Assembly: GCA_050485385.1 (NCBI GenBank)
Contig: JBJHBG010000082.1
Span: forward strand, 1 to 21,664
DNA from: RECO01 sp050485385
GTDB taxonomy: Bacteria > Pseudomonadota > Alphaproteobacteria > Geminicoccales > Geminicoccaceae
Length of the DNA stretch: 21,664 nt
Direction of reading: 5' to 3'
Made by a program: the position numbers and the translations under genes. Numbering within the stretch: the first letter of the stretch is position 1; the number at the start of each line of letters is the position of its first letter. The notes under the pieces were generated by a model. The model had not been told where the DNA came from. It did no database searches and saw nothing but the letters and a program-made list of their open reading frames with translations. Positions 1 through 6,982 of the stretch are shown here, piece after piece.

Positions 1-31
1 GCGACACCTCGTCCACCATTCGCCAGGGCAT
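1..31 (-). CDS. IS481-like transposase, N-terminal fragment (cut by window edge)
   Basis: The minus strand from position 31 reads MPWRMVDEVS and then leaves the window. A start of the MPW-(R/K) type is characteristic of many IS481-family transposases, which are DDE integrase-like enzymes that move their own element. A good Shine-Dalgarno (GGAGG on the minus strand, positions 38-42) sits six bases before this ATG. Repeated motifs further upstream (62-103) look like the element's end. Only ten residues are visible, so the family call rests on the start motif together with the terminal repeats. It could also be another IS3/IS481-group transposase. Confidence 0.55.
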   Translation of the reverse strand, partial: MPWRMVDEVS

Positions 32-61
32 CGACAGCCTCCAGGTCTCTACCACCCGGAA

Positions 62-103
62 GTGTCACCCATCTCCCCGCACAGGTGTTACCGATGTCTC
101 CGG
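62..103. repeat. Two tandem 19-bp IS-end repeats
   Basis: Copy one is GTGTCACCCATCTCCCCGC (62-80) and copy two is GTGTTACCGATGTCTCCGG (85-103), in direct orientation and separated by four bases. They lie just upstream of the transposase start and probably form the terminal binding sites of the insertion sequence. Confidence 0.55.
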
Positions 104-349
104 TCCGTACAGTCCCCCCTGGCCCCCCCCAGGCGCCGGCTACGCCGACGCCACGTTGACGCAGGGTAACGGCGACGATTGCTCCCGCCTACGGGCGCGC
201 AGCCCACCACCGCGCCATCCTCGACACAAGTTCCACGGCATGCCCAGGTTGCGCCAGGAGAAGGCGTGAGGTCGGCCCGTCGGCATGGGCGGGATCGGCC
301 TGGCGCCGTCATAGCCTGTGTCGGCCGACAGGTCGGCTGGCCGAGGGCG

Positions 350-1243
350 ATGCGCCGAAAACTCCGGGCGCAACGCTTGCCAAAAGGGGAAGGGTTGTGG
401 CTTGATCTCCAACGGTTGAAGACTTCGGTGCAGGCATCAGCCGGTCAAGGCCGAGATCTGCTGGAAACCCCACTGAGAATTTCGGGGGTGATCTCTGTGG
501 AGTACATCGTAACAGGCCATGTTCAGCCCGAACGAGCTGACGTCTACTTCAGTCGTGTCGAGATAGTTTTTGAAGACCGCTGGAGGGCCATCGTGAGTTG
601 CGACTCTTCTCAAATCACGATCACGTTAAAAGATCTTCCTTTTGAGGATGTTATTTCGGCAAAAATTCTCGCTGATGTCGCTGCTCAAATACTTGTTGGA
701 GCTTTGGGGTTCTCAAGCGGAACCGGATATTCTATAGAACTTGTACAAGTTACGGATGAAGATGGCATGCCTCACGTTTTGGGAGTTCGCCCTTGCGGCC
801 CCACTCCGGAAGATTCTTTGGGGTTTCCATCTCAGGATGATGTTTTTAACAAAGTAATTCATCTCTCAGCGAGTGACGTTTTCTTTCGTTTGGCCGTCAG
901 GGACTATCTACGAGCTATTCGTGATGAAACGGACTGTGCCACCTATTGTTACCGAGCAATTGAAGGGATCAAGTCCGCATTCGTCTATGAAAGTGGGCAG
1001 AATAGGTGGAATGAGATGCACAACGCGCTTGGGACGGACCGAAGAACGATTGAAGATGCGGTAAAAAAGTTCGCGGACCCGGTTCGGCATGGCAACTGGA
1101 TAGTCGCACCTCCTACCACCGGAGCCCAACGATGGGGGATGCTCTCCCTTACTCGAAGCATCCTAGCCCAGTATCTTGAGTATCGTATCGGTGGTGGTCC
1201 TATGGCCACGTCCCATGCGGTGCCCGCCGACACTGCCCCATAA
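350..1243 (+). CDS. Orphan hypothetical protein of AT-richer composition
   Basis: I do not recognise the family. The frame is open from 179 (TTG), but the sequence before about 400 still looks like GC-rich non-coding DNA. ATG 350 is the first ATG; TTG 395 and TTG 416, behind the purine run AAAAGGGGAAGGG (381-393), are alternatives. From ATG 350 the product is 297 aa. The N-terminal part looks beta-rich. The C-terminal part (about residues 175-285) looks helical and contains a DPVRHGNW stretch that resembles, without matching, the R-x4-6-H motif of HEPN proteins. No signal peptide or membrane segment is seen. Third positions are far more A/T-rich than in the rest of the window and the gene sits beside an IS end, both signs of horizontal acquisition. 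A defence-type role is only speculation. Confidence 0.6.
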   Translation: MRRKLRAQRLPKGEGLWLDLQRLKTSVQASAGQGRDLLETPLRISGVISVEYIVTGHVQPERADVYFSRVEIVFEDRWRAIVSCDSSQITITLKDLPFEDVISAKILADVAAQILVGALGFSSGTGYSIELVQVTDEDGMPHVLGVRPCGPTPEDSLGFPSQDDVFNKVIHLSASDVFFRLAVRDYLRAIRDETDCATYCYRAIEGIKSAFVYESGQNRWNEMHNALGTDRRTIEDAVKKFADPVRHGNWIVAPPTTGAQRWGMLSLTRSILAQYLEYRIGGGPMATSHAVPADTAP

Positions 1244-1501
1244 CTACCTCTTTGGGCGCACTCACGGCGGCCGAGGATAGCTGCGGGTTTCGAGGCGCCA
1301 AACCCACCGTTCAAACTCCGGCGGTTTTGGCAGATTTGTGGTGCGATGCGGACGCGAGGAAGGCGCTTCGCCAAGGCCCGCTCGCCGTCCAGAACGCACC
1401 TGCCGTGCCCGAAGCGCTCGTCGGCCTCAGGCCCGCCATAGAACGGGGGTGCAGGGGGCGTGCCCCCTGCTTGCCTTTCGGCGCCCCGTACGGCGCCGGC
1501 T
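1244..1501. other. Intergenic stretch between orphan gene and TRAP operon
   Basis: This is 258 bp with no supported gene. Open frames here are unremarkable extensions of antisense frames. It returns to the high GC of the host. Its right part holds two hairpins (1451-1470 and 1480-1497) that lie downstream of dctM on the minus strand and probably end that operon. Confidence 0.5.
1451..1497 (-). terminator. Paired hairpins downstream of dctM
   Basis: GCAGGGGG (1451-1458) pairs with CCCCCTGC (1463-1470) around a CGTG loop. GGCGCC (1480-1485) pairs with GGCGCC (1492-1497) around six bases. Both lie within 55 bp of the dctM stop. There is no clear T tract, so termination may be weak or Rho-assisted. 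A close variant of the first hairpin recurs near 5596. Confidence 0.45.
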
Positions 1502-2809
1502 CTACCGGGCGATCATCATCTGCACGGGCCACATGACGATTTGGGGGAAGGCGGTGATGATGACGATGCCGAGCAGCATGAGGAAGAAGAAGGGCATCGA
1601 GGCGCGGGTGACTTGGAGGATGTCGCGGCCGGTGAGGGATTGCAGGACGAACAGGTTGAAGCCGACGGGTGGGGTGATCTGCGCCATTTCGACCACGAGG
1701 ACGGTGAAGATGCCGAACCAGAGGAGGTCGATGCCGGCGTCGCGCACCATCGGCAGCACCACGGCCGCCGTCAGCACCATCATCGAGATGCCGTCGAGGA
1801 AGCAGCCCAGCACGATGAAGAGCAGGGTGAGGACGACCAGCAGTTCGGTCGGCGAGAGGTTCCACGTGTCGACATAGGCGGCGATGACCCGCGGCACGCC
1901 GGTGAAGCCCATGGCGATGGAGAGGAACGCGGCGCCCGCCAGGATGAAGGCGATCATGCACGAGGTGCGCACGGCCCCCATCAGGCTCGCCATGAACGAG
2001 TCCCAATTCAGGCTGCGCGACCAGGCGGCGAGCACCAGGGCGCCGATGACGCCCATGGTGGCGGCTTCGGTCGGCGTGGCGTAGCCGCCGTAGATCGAGC
2101 CGATGACGGCGACGACCAGAAGCAGCACGGGGATCAGCAGCCGGGCGCGCGCCAGCTTCTCGCGAAAGCTCAGCCGCTCCTCGAAGGGCGGGGCGAGCGC
2201 CGGGTTCAGCTTGGCGCGGATCGCCACGTAGAGCATGAACAGGCCGATCAGCATCAGCCCCGGCACCACGCCGGCGATGAACAGGCGCGAGATCGACTGC
2301 TGGGCGATGACGCCGTAGACGATCAGCATGATCGAGGGCGGGATGAGGAGGCCGAGGGTGCCGGAGCCGGCCAGCGTGCCGATGGTGAGCCGCTCGTCGT
2401 AGCCGCGCCGCTTCAACTCGGGCACGCTCATGCGGCCGACGGTGGCACAAGTGACGGCACTGGAGCCCGCCACCGCCGCCATCACGCCGCAGCCGAGGAT
2501 GTTGACGTGCAGGAGCCCGCCCGGCAGCCGGCCGACGAGCGGGCTCAGGCCCTTGAACATGTCCTCCGACAGCCGCGTGCGGAACAGGATCTCGCCCATC
2601 CAGATGAACAGGGGCAGGGCGGTCAGCGCCCAGTTCCAACTCGCATCCCAGACCGTGCTGGCGAGCAGCGAGCCCGCAGGCGCCGGGGAGAAGAAGTGCA
2701 GCGCCACGAAGCCGACGGCGGTCAGGCTGATGGCAACCCAGATGCCGCTCGCCAGCAGCAGCGCCATGACGGCGAAGAGGACGATGGCGATGGTGCCCGG
2801 ATCGGTCAC
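1502..2809 (-). CDS. dctM: TRAP transporter large permease subunit (DctM family)
   Basis: This is the large membrane subunit that carries the solute across the inner membrane using an ion gradient. The 435-aa product has the usual DctM length and about twelve hydrophobic segments. Family landmarks are GSSAVTCATVG followed by a RRGYD stretch, GTLGLLIPPSIMLIVYG, a TPTEAA block and TPPVGFNLFVLQ near the C-terminus. The start is GTG 2809, whose GTGA overlaps the dctQ stop by four bases, indicating translational coupling. A weak GAGAGG lies seven bases upstream. Longer frames reaching upstream would run out of frame through dctQ and were discarded. It is last in the order dctP-dctQ-dctM. The substrate is unknown; the surrounding genes suggest an organic acid or ureide. 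Confidence 0.93.
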   Translation of the reverse strand: MTDPGTIAIVLFAVMALLLASGIWVAISLTAVGFVALHFFSPAPAGSLLASTVWDASWNWALTALPLFIWMGEILFRTRLSEDMFKGLSPLVGRLPGGLLHVNILGCGVMAAVAGSSAVTCATVGRMSVPELKRRGYDERLTIGTLAGSGTLGLLIPPSIMLIVYGVIAQQSISRLFIAGVVPGLMLIGLFMLYVAIRAKLNPALAPPFEERLSFREKLARARLLIPVLLLVVAVIGSIYGGYATPTEAATMGVIGALVLAAWSRSLNWDSFMASLMGAVRTSCMIAFILAGAAFLSIAMGFTGVPRVIAAYVDTWNLSPTELLVVLTLLFIVLGCFLDGISMMVLTAAVVLPMVRDAGIDLLWFGIFTVLVVEMAQITPPVGFNLFVLQSLTGRDILQVTRASMPFFFLMLLGIVIITAFPQIVMWPVQMMIAR

Positions 2810-3363
2810 GGCTTGGCCCTCTCGCGGGGGGCGTCGAGCAGGGCGGCTTCGTCCGCCGGCAGCACGGTTTCCGCGTTGGCCTCGTAGCTCGGCTCGGCAC
2901 CGCGCCATACGGCGACGAACTCGTCGACGAGGGCCATGGTCAGGAGCAGGAGGCCGAGCGCCATGCCGAGGCGCGGTATCCAGAACGGCACGGCCATCAG
3001 ACCGGGACTGATCTCGCGGAACAGCCAGGAAAAGTAGACGAACTCGAACGTCCAGAACGTGAAATAGGCGATGCCCACGGCCGCGAAGCCGATGCACCAG
3101 AGCTCGATCCAGCGCCGGGTGGGGCCGGTGGCGTAGCGGATGAGCAGCGTGACCCGGATGTGGCCGCCATGGCGAAACGTGTAGGCGAGGCCGAGGAAGG
3201 TCGAGGCGGCGAGGCAGAACCCCGCGATCTCGGTCGAATCGATGGTGTAGCGGGCCATCCGCCCGACGATCTGGGCGAGGATGGAGACGCCGATGCCGGC
3301 GAGGAACAGGGCGGCGAGATAGCCGGCCGCGAGGTAGAGCGCGTCGAGCGTGCGTCGGATCAT
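2806..3363 (-). CDS. dctQ: TRAP transporter small permease subunit (DctQ family)
   Basis: This is the four-helix membrane partner that pairs with DctM and the periplasmic receptor. The 185-aa product has hydrophobic segments around residues 10-30, 45-62, 90-110 and 130-150, and the typical EIAGFCLAASTFLGLAYTFRHGGHIRV region between helices two and three. The soluble C-terminal tail (residues 160-185) is charged and variable. ATG 3363 has no evident Shine-Dalgarno, and a stable hairpin ends only eight bases upstream (3372-3395), so expression may be held below that of dctP. Its stop overlaps the dctM start by four bases. Confidence 0.9.
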   Translation of the reverse strand: MIRRTLDALYLAAGYLAALFLAGIGVSILAQIVGRMARYTIDSTEIAGFCLAASTFLGLAYTFRHGGHIRVTLLIRYATGPTRRWIELWCIGFAAVGIAYFTFWTFEFVYFSWLFREISPGLMAVPFWIPRLGMALGLLLLTMALVDEFVAVWRGAEPSYEANAETVLPADEAALLDAPRERAKP

Positions 3364-3371
3364 GGGGCATG

Positions 3372-3395
3372 GCCCCGGCCCGCTGGGGCCGGGGC
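3372..3395 (-). promoter_or_regulatory. Intercistronic hairpin between dctP and dctQ
   Basis: GCCCCGGCCC (3372-3381) is perfectly complementary to GGGCCGGGGC (3386-3395) with a four-base loop. This ten-bp all-G/C stem fills most of the 46-bp gap. Such a hairpin can protect the 3' end of the receptor message or attenuate read-through, giving more receptor than permease, as is usual in binding-protein transport operons. That role is inferred. Confidence 0.6.
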
Positions 3396-3409
3396 GCTCT
3401 CCAAAGGCG

Positions 3410-4387
3410 TCAGCGGAGGGCGAGGTAGCGGTCGAGTACCTCGATGGCCTCGGGGCTCGCCGTCTCGCGCCAGTCGTCCATCATGGTGAGGCCGATCTCC
3501 ACCATCCGGTCGAGCACGGCGGCGGGCGCGGTGGCCGTGTCCATCCCGTTCTCGGCGAGGATGGCGATCTGCTCCTCGGTGGTGGCGGCACTCATCTCCC
3601 AGGCGCGCAGCTCGGCGCGCCGGGCGGCGGCGAGCACCGCGTCCTGGGTGTCGCGGTCGAGCGACTGCCAAGCCCGCTCGCTCACCACCACGGCGTTCTT
3701 GGAGAAGATGGCGCCGGTGTAGACGAAGTGGGTGGTGTTGTCCCAGGCCTGCACGTCGATGCCGGTCTGCGGGCTGGTGAAAAGCGCCTCGATCAGGCCG
3801 GTCGAGAACGCCTGCGGCACCTCGGCGAAGGGCAGGATGGTCGCCTGGAAGCCGAGCATCTCGCCCATCTTCTGGGTCGCCGGCGAGTAGATGCGCAGCC
3901 GTTTGCCGGCGAAGTCCTCGACCGAGTTCACCGGCGAGCGCAGGTAGAAGCCCTGGCCCGGCCACGGCGCGTAGTAGAGGACGCGCAGTCCCTCCGCCGC
4001 GAACAGGTCGTCGAAGTACTCGCGCTGCAGGTCCTTCAGCAGCCAAGCCTCGGCATAGTTCGAGGCGATGAAGGGCAGGGCCTCCAGGTTGAACATCGGA
4101 TCCTGGTTGCCATAGACGCCGAGGCGGATCTCGCCGATCGGCACCTGGCCGCGCTGCACCGCCGTCTTGATGGCGTCGAGGCGGATCAGGCTGTCGTTGG
4201 ACTGCAAGTCGATGGAGAGATCGGTCGCGGCTTCCACGTCCTCGATGAACAGGCGAATGTTCTTCGTCAGGAAGTTGTCCTCGGGGTAGCCCGACGCCAT
4301 CAGCCACGACTGGGCGGCGGCAGGCTGGACGGAGACGGCGAGGGCGACGGCGGCGCCGATCAGGGGCAGCCTCCACGAAGCGGGCAT
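3410..4387 (-). CDS. dctP: TRAP transporter periplasmic substrate-binding protein (DctP family)
   Basis: This is the periplasmic receptor that captures solute for DctQM. The 325-aa product has a clear signal peptide with hydrophobic core LIGAAVALAVSV and a likely cut after AAA at residue 25. The mature part has the DctP fold pattern: a LDAIKTAVQRGQVPIGEI helix-strand, then VNSVEDFAGKRLRIYS with the conserved Arg that normally binds a substrate carboxylate, then the FAEVPQAFSTGLIEALFTSP segment. ATG 4387 is chosen because GGGAGGA sits six bases upstream and the signal peptide starts there; a longer frame to 4603 lacks a good start. It is the first gene of dctPQM and divergent from the PuuE-like gene at 4564. 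The conserved Arg favours a carboxylated ligand. Confidence 0.92.
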   Translation of the reverse strand: MPASWRLPLIGAAVALAVSVQPAAAQSWLMASGYPEDNFLTKNIRLFIEDVEAATDLSIDLQSNDSLIRLDAIKTAVQRGQVPIGEIRLGVYGNQDPMFNLEALPFIASNYAEAWLLKDLQREYFDDLFAAEGLRVLYYAPWPGQGFYLRSPVNSVEDFAGKRLRIYSPATQKMGEMLGFQATILPFAEVPQAFSTGLIEALFTSPQTGIDVQAWDNTTHFVYTGAIFSKNAVVVSERAWQSLDRDTQDAVLAAARRAELRAWEMSAATTEEQIAILAENGMDTATAPAAVLDRMVEIGLTMMDDWRETASPEAIEVLDRYLALR

Positions 4388-4563
4388 GGCATTCCTCCCA
4401 GGGAACGGTGACAAGGCCGGACGGCCCTGCGCGTTGGTGTGCAAGTTGCGTGCCGACGACGTACCGTGCCGTCGCGGTGCCGAGCGATCCGTTCCTTTGC
4501 CGGAAGCCAAGCCCCGATGCTCGAGTTTTAGGCAGGTATGTGGATGCAGCAAGGAAGGATGTG
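4388..4563. promoter_or_regulatory. Divergent promoter region, TRAP operon and PuuE-like gene
   Basis: These 176 bp separate two divergent starts and must hold promoters for both. Each start has its own Shine-Dalgarno (GGGAGGA on minus; AAGGAAGG at 4551-4558 on plus). I could not pick convincing -35/-10 boxes or a clean operator palindrome. Shared control of transporter and enzyme is plausible from the layout. Confidence 0.4.
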
Positions 4564-5490
4564 ATGAGCGTGACCGATCAGCGCGGCTTCGGCCTGCCGC
4601 CACGGGACTTTCGCGGCCATGGGGCCGAGCCGATCGACCCGCGCTGGCCCGACGGTGCCCGGCTCGCCCTGTCGTTCGTCGTCAACGTCGAGGAAGGCGC
4701 GGAACTCAGCCTCGCCGACGGCGACGAGCGCAACGAGTTCGTCCACGAGATCACCGACGAGGTGAAGGGCGCGCCGGACCTCTGCATGGAGAGCCACTTC
4801 GAGTACGGCACCCGCGCCGGCTACTGGCGGATCGCCGACCTGCTGGAGCGCTACGGCGTCAAGGCCACCTTCAGCGCCTCGGCGCGGGCGCTGGAGCGCT
4901 CGCCCTGGCTCGGCCGGGACATCGTCGGCCGCGGCCACGAGGTCAGTGCGCATTCCTACCGGTGGGAGCGCCACGCCTATATGGACGAGGCGGAGGAGCG
5001 CGCCGCCATCGCCCGCGCGATCGAGGCCATCCGCACCGCCACCGGCGAGCGTCCGGTCGGCTGGCATACCCGCTCGATTCCCTCGGCGCGCACCCGCCGG
5101 CTCTTGGTCGAGGAGGGCGGGTTTCTCTACGACAGCGACGCCTACAACGACGATCTGCCCTATCTCGTCGAGGTGGCGGGCAAAAAGCACGTGGTCCTGC
5201 CCTACGCCTTCGATACCAACGACATGCGCTTCTTCGCCCAGCGTAGCTTCACCTTCGCCGACGACTTCGCCCGCTATTGCGGCGACGCCTTCGACTGGCT
5301 GCATGCCGAGGGCGAGCGCGCACCGAAGATGCTGTCGGTCGGCCTGCACCTCCGCATCATCGGCCGGCCCGGTCGGATCGGCGGGCTCCAGCGCCTGCTG
5401 GAGAGGGTGACGAGCCGGCCCGGCGTCTGGATCGCCACCCGCGCCGAGATCGCCCGGCATTGGCGCGAGCGGATGGGGCTGGGGGCCTGA
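4564..5490 (+). CDS. puuE: PuuE-type allantoinase / polysaccharide-deacetylase-fold hydrolase, copy 1
   Basis: The 308-aa product matches the length and motif order of cofactor-independent PuuE allantoinase, a NodB/polysaccharide-deacetylase-fold enzyme that opens cyclic ureides; related imidases share the fold. Landmarks are RDFRGHG (15-20), VVNVEEGAE (39-47, where classical deacetylases have TFDDG), MESHFEYGTRAGYWR (75-89), GHEVSAHSYRW (124-134), RRLLVEEGGFLYDSDAYNDD (179-198), LPYAFDTNDMRF and GLHLRIIGRPGR. No signal peptide is seen, so it is cytoplasmic. ATG 4564 has AAGGAAGG five bases upstream. A paralogue lies at 6983 and an M20 carbamoyl hydrolase sits between them on the other strand. 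Allantoin, hydantoins, dihydropyrimidines or cyclic imides are all possible substrates. Confidence 0.82.
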   Translation: MSVTDQRGFGLPPRDFRGHGAEPIDPRWPDGARLALSFVVNVEEGAELSLADGDERNEFVHEITDEVKGAPDLCMESHFEYGTRAGYWRIADLLERYGVKATFSASARALERSPWLGRDIVGRGHEVSAHSYRWERHAYMDEAEERAAIARAIEAIRTATGERPVGWHTRSIPSARTRRLLVEEGGFLYDSDAYNDDLPYLVEVAGKKHVVLPYAFDTNDMRFFAQRSFTFADDFARYCGDAFDWLHAEGERAPKMLSVGLHLRIIGRPGRIGGLQRLLERVTSRPGVWIATRAEIARHWRERMGLGA

Positions 5491-5506
5491 CGGAGAGCGT
5501 CGGATC

Positions 5507-5556
5507 GGGGGGCTTTGGGCCCCCCGCGCGCCCCAAGGCGACGACGGGCCGTCGCC
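5507..5556. terminator. Hairpin cluster between convergent puuE-like and M20 genes
   Basis: GGGGGGC (5507-5513) pairs with GCCCCCC (5519-5525). Next to it GGCGACG (5537-5543) pairs with CGTCGCC (5550-5556) around six bases. They fill the gap between two convergent stops (5490 and 5583) and probably act as a bidirectional terminator, although no T tract is present. Confidence 0.5.
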
Positions 5557-5582
5557 ACCTCGGTGCGGACGGCCTTTGACCG

Positions 5583-6848
5583 TCAGCCGGCGGTTGCAGG
5601 GGGCCAAGTGCCCCCTGCCGTCTCCACCACCGCATGGAACAGGACGTTGGCGCCGGCCGCGGCCCATTCCTTGGTGATCGCCTCCGCCTCGTTGTGCGAC
5701 AGGCCGTCGACGCAGGGGCACATGACCATGGCCGTGGGGGCCACCTGGTTGACGAAGCACGCGTCGTGGCCGGCGCCGGAGACGATGTTCATGTGGCTGT
5801 AGCCGAGCTTCTCGGCGGCAGCGCGGATGGCCGCCACGCACGTCGGATCGAAGGTGACGGGATCGAAGGCGCCGACGTTCTCGAACGCGATCTCCAGGCC
5901 AAGCTCGCGCGCGATCTTGGCGCCCTCCAGGTGCAGGGCCGCCTCCATCGCCTCCAGCGTGGCCTTGTCCGGGTGGCGGAAGTCCGCCGCGAGCACCGCC
6001 CGGCCGGGGATGATGTTGATCGAGTTCGGGTGCAGGTCGCAGAGGCCGACGGCGCCGACGCCGTGCGGCGGATAGCGCCAGGCGATGTCGTGGACGCGGT
6101 CGGTGATCCGCGCCGCGCCCAGGCCCGCATTGATCCGGTTCTTCATCGGCGTCGAGCCGGTGTGGCTCTCCCGGCCGGTCAGCGTGATCTTGGTCCAGCG
6201 CAGTCCTTGGCCGTGGGTCACGACCCCGATGTCGACGCCTTGCTCCTCCAGGATCGGCCCCTGCTCGATGTGCAACTCGAAGAAGGCCTTCATCGGCCGG
6301 TTGCCGACCGGCAGCGGCCCTTTGTAGCCGATCCGCTCCAGCTCGTCGCCGAAGCGCAGGCCCTTTGCGTCCTGCCGGTCGTAGGCCCAATCCACCGTGT
6401 AACGGCCGGCGAACACGGCGGAGGCCAGCATCGAGGGCGCGAAGCGGGAGCCCTCCTCGTTGGTCCAGTTCACCACTTCGATCGGGTGCCGCGTCGTGAT
6501 GCCGAGGTCGTTCAGCGTGCGCACCACCTCGAGCCCGCCGAGCACGCCCAAGACGCCGTCGTACTTGCCGCCGGTCGGCTGGGTGTCGAGGTGCGAGCCC
6601 ATCACCACCGGCGGCAGGCTCGGATCGGTGCCCTCGCGGCGGGCGAACATGGTGCCCATGGCATCGACCTCGACCGTCATGCCCGCCGCTTCGCACCACG
6701 ACTTGAAGAGGTCGCGCCCCGCCTTGTCCGCGTCGGTCAGCGTCTGCCGGTCGTTGCCGCCGGCGACGCCCGGCCCGATCTCGGCCATCGCCATGAGCGC
6801 GTCCCAGAGGCGGTCGGCATCGAGGCGGAGGTTCGCGGTCAGCGTCAT
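5583..6848 (-). CDS. M20-family Zn-dependent carbamoyl amidohydrolase (hydantoinase/carbamoylase type)
   Basis: This family removes the carbamoyl group from N-carbamoyl amino acids, N-carbamoyl-beta-alanine or allantoate, releasing CO2 and ammonia. The 421-aa product shows the dinuclear metal set: GSHLDTQPTGGKYDG (His86, Asp97), NEEGSRF (Glu131/132), FELHIEQGP (His193) and GLSHNEAE (His385). The dimerisation/lid domain begins near GRESHTGSTP. By memory of the family it most resembles alphaproteobacterial beta-ureidopropionase/carbamoylase enzymes, so allantoate amidohydrolase is an alternative. Start 6848 is preferred because GGAAGAG lies six bases upstream; ATG 6863 has no ribosome site. It sits between two PuuE-like paralogues on the opposite strand, consistent with acting on their ring-opened product. 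Confidence 0.9.
   Translation of the reverse strand: MTLTANLRLDADRLWDALMAMAEIGPGVAGGNDRQTLTDADKAGRDLFKSWCEAAGMTVEVDAMGTMFARREGTDPSLPPVVMGSHLDTQPTGGKYDGVLGVLGGLEVVRTLNDLGITTRHPIEVVNWTNEEGSRFAPSMLASAVFAGRYTVDWAYDRQDAKGLRFGDELERIGYKGPLPVGNRPMKAFFELHIEQGPILEEQGVDIGVVTHGQGLRWTKITLTGRESHTGSTPMKNRINAGLGAARITDRVHDIAWRYPPHGVGAVGLCDLHPNSINIIPGRAVLAADFRHPDKATLEAMEAALHLEGAKIARELGLEIAFENVGAFDPVTFDPTCVAAIRAAAEKLGYSHMNIVSGAGHDACFVNQVAPTAMVMCPCVDGLSHNEAEAITKEWAAAGANVLFHAVVETAGGTWPPATAG
5596..5618. repeat. GCAGGGGG...CCCCCTGC inverted repeat
   Basis: GCAGGGGG (5596-5603) and CCCCCTGC (5611-5618) form an eight-bp stem within the last codons of the M20 gene. The same arms occur at 1451-1470, so this may be a dispersed GC-rich repeat or a recurrent terminator arm. 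Confidence 0.5.
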
Positions 6849-6886
6849 GGCGGGCTCTTCCATCCGGTGGACGTTGCTGCCCGGTT

Positions 6887-6900
6887 AGCCGCTGGCGGCT
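6887..6900. promoter_or_regulatory. Perfect palindrome in divergent M20/PuuE-2 promoter region
   Basis: AGCCGCTGGCGGCT is a perfect 6+2+6 palindrome, lying 39 bp upstream of the M20 start (6848) and 83 bp upstream of the second PuuE-like start (6983). In a divergent intergenic region this is a plausible operator for a dimeric regulator, but short GC palindromes are common by chance in DNA of this composition. Confidence 0.3.
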
Positions 6901-6982
6901 CGGCTCGCCACCTTCATCTGGAGGGCTTTGACCTGCGCTCGTGCCCGGCTACCGTCGCGAGATGGCGACGGCGGAGGGACGA

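Larger units (their letters stand above)
1..103 (-). mobile_element. End of an IS481-like insertion sequence
   Basis: The element appears to enter from the left edge and finish near 103. It carries a transposase start at 31 and, upstream of it, two imperfect copies of a 19-bp motif at 62-80 and 85-103 (14 of 19 bases match by eye; second copy GTGTTACCGATGTCTCCGG). Repeated motifs of this GTGTtACC-ATgTCtCCGG type are typical of IS ends where transposase binds. The exact outer border and any target-site duplication cannot be fixed because the other end is outside the window. Confidence 0.5.

Noticed and set aside
140..412. Minus-strand 90-aa frame between the IS end and the orphan gene
   Set aside because: Its start codon has no ribosome site and the protein resembles nothing I recognise; it overlaps the likely start of the plus-strand gene.
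350..1243. Assignment of the orphan protein as a HEPN ribonuclease
   Set aside because: The VRHGNW stretch lacks the R-x4-6-H spacing of catalytic HEPN proteins, so the resemblance is too weak for a call.
1311..3370. Long minus-strand and plus-strand frames (1311-2900 minus, 1502-3370 as a single 622-aa protein, 1460-2887 plus)
   Set aside because: They are Arg/Ala/His-rich or Asp/Glu/His-rich shadow frames of dctM and dctQ. The 622-aa frame only becomes DctM-like after the GTG at 2809, and the part before it is out of frame with DctQ.
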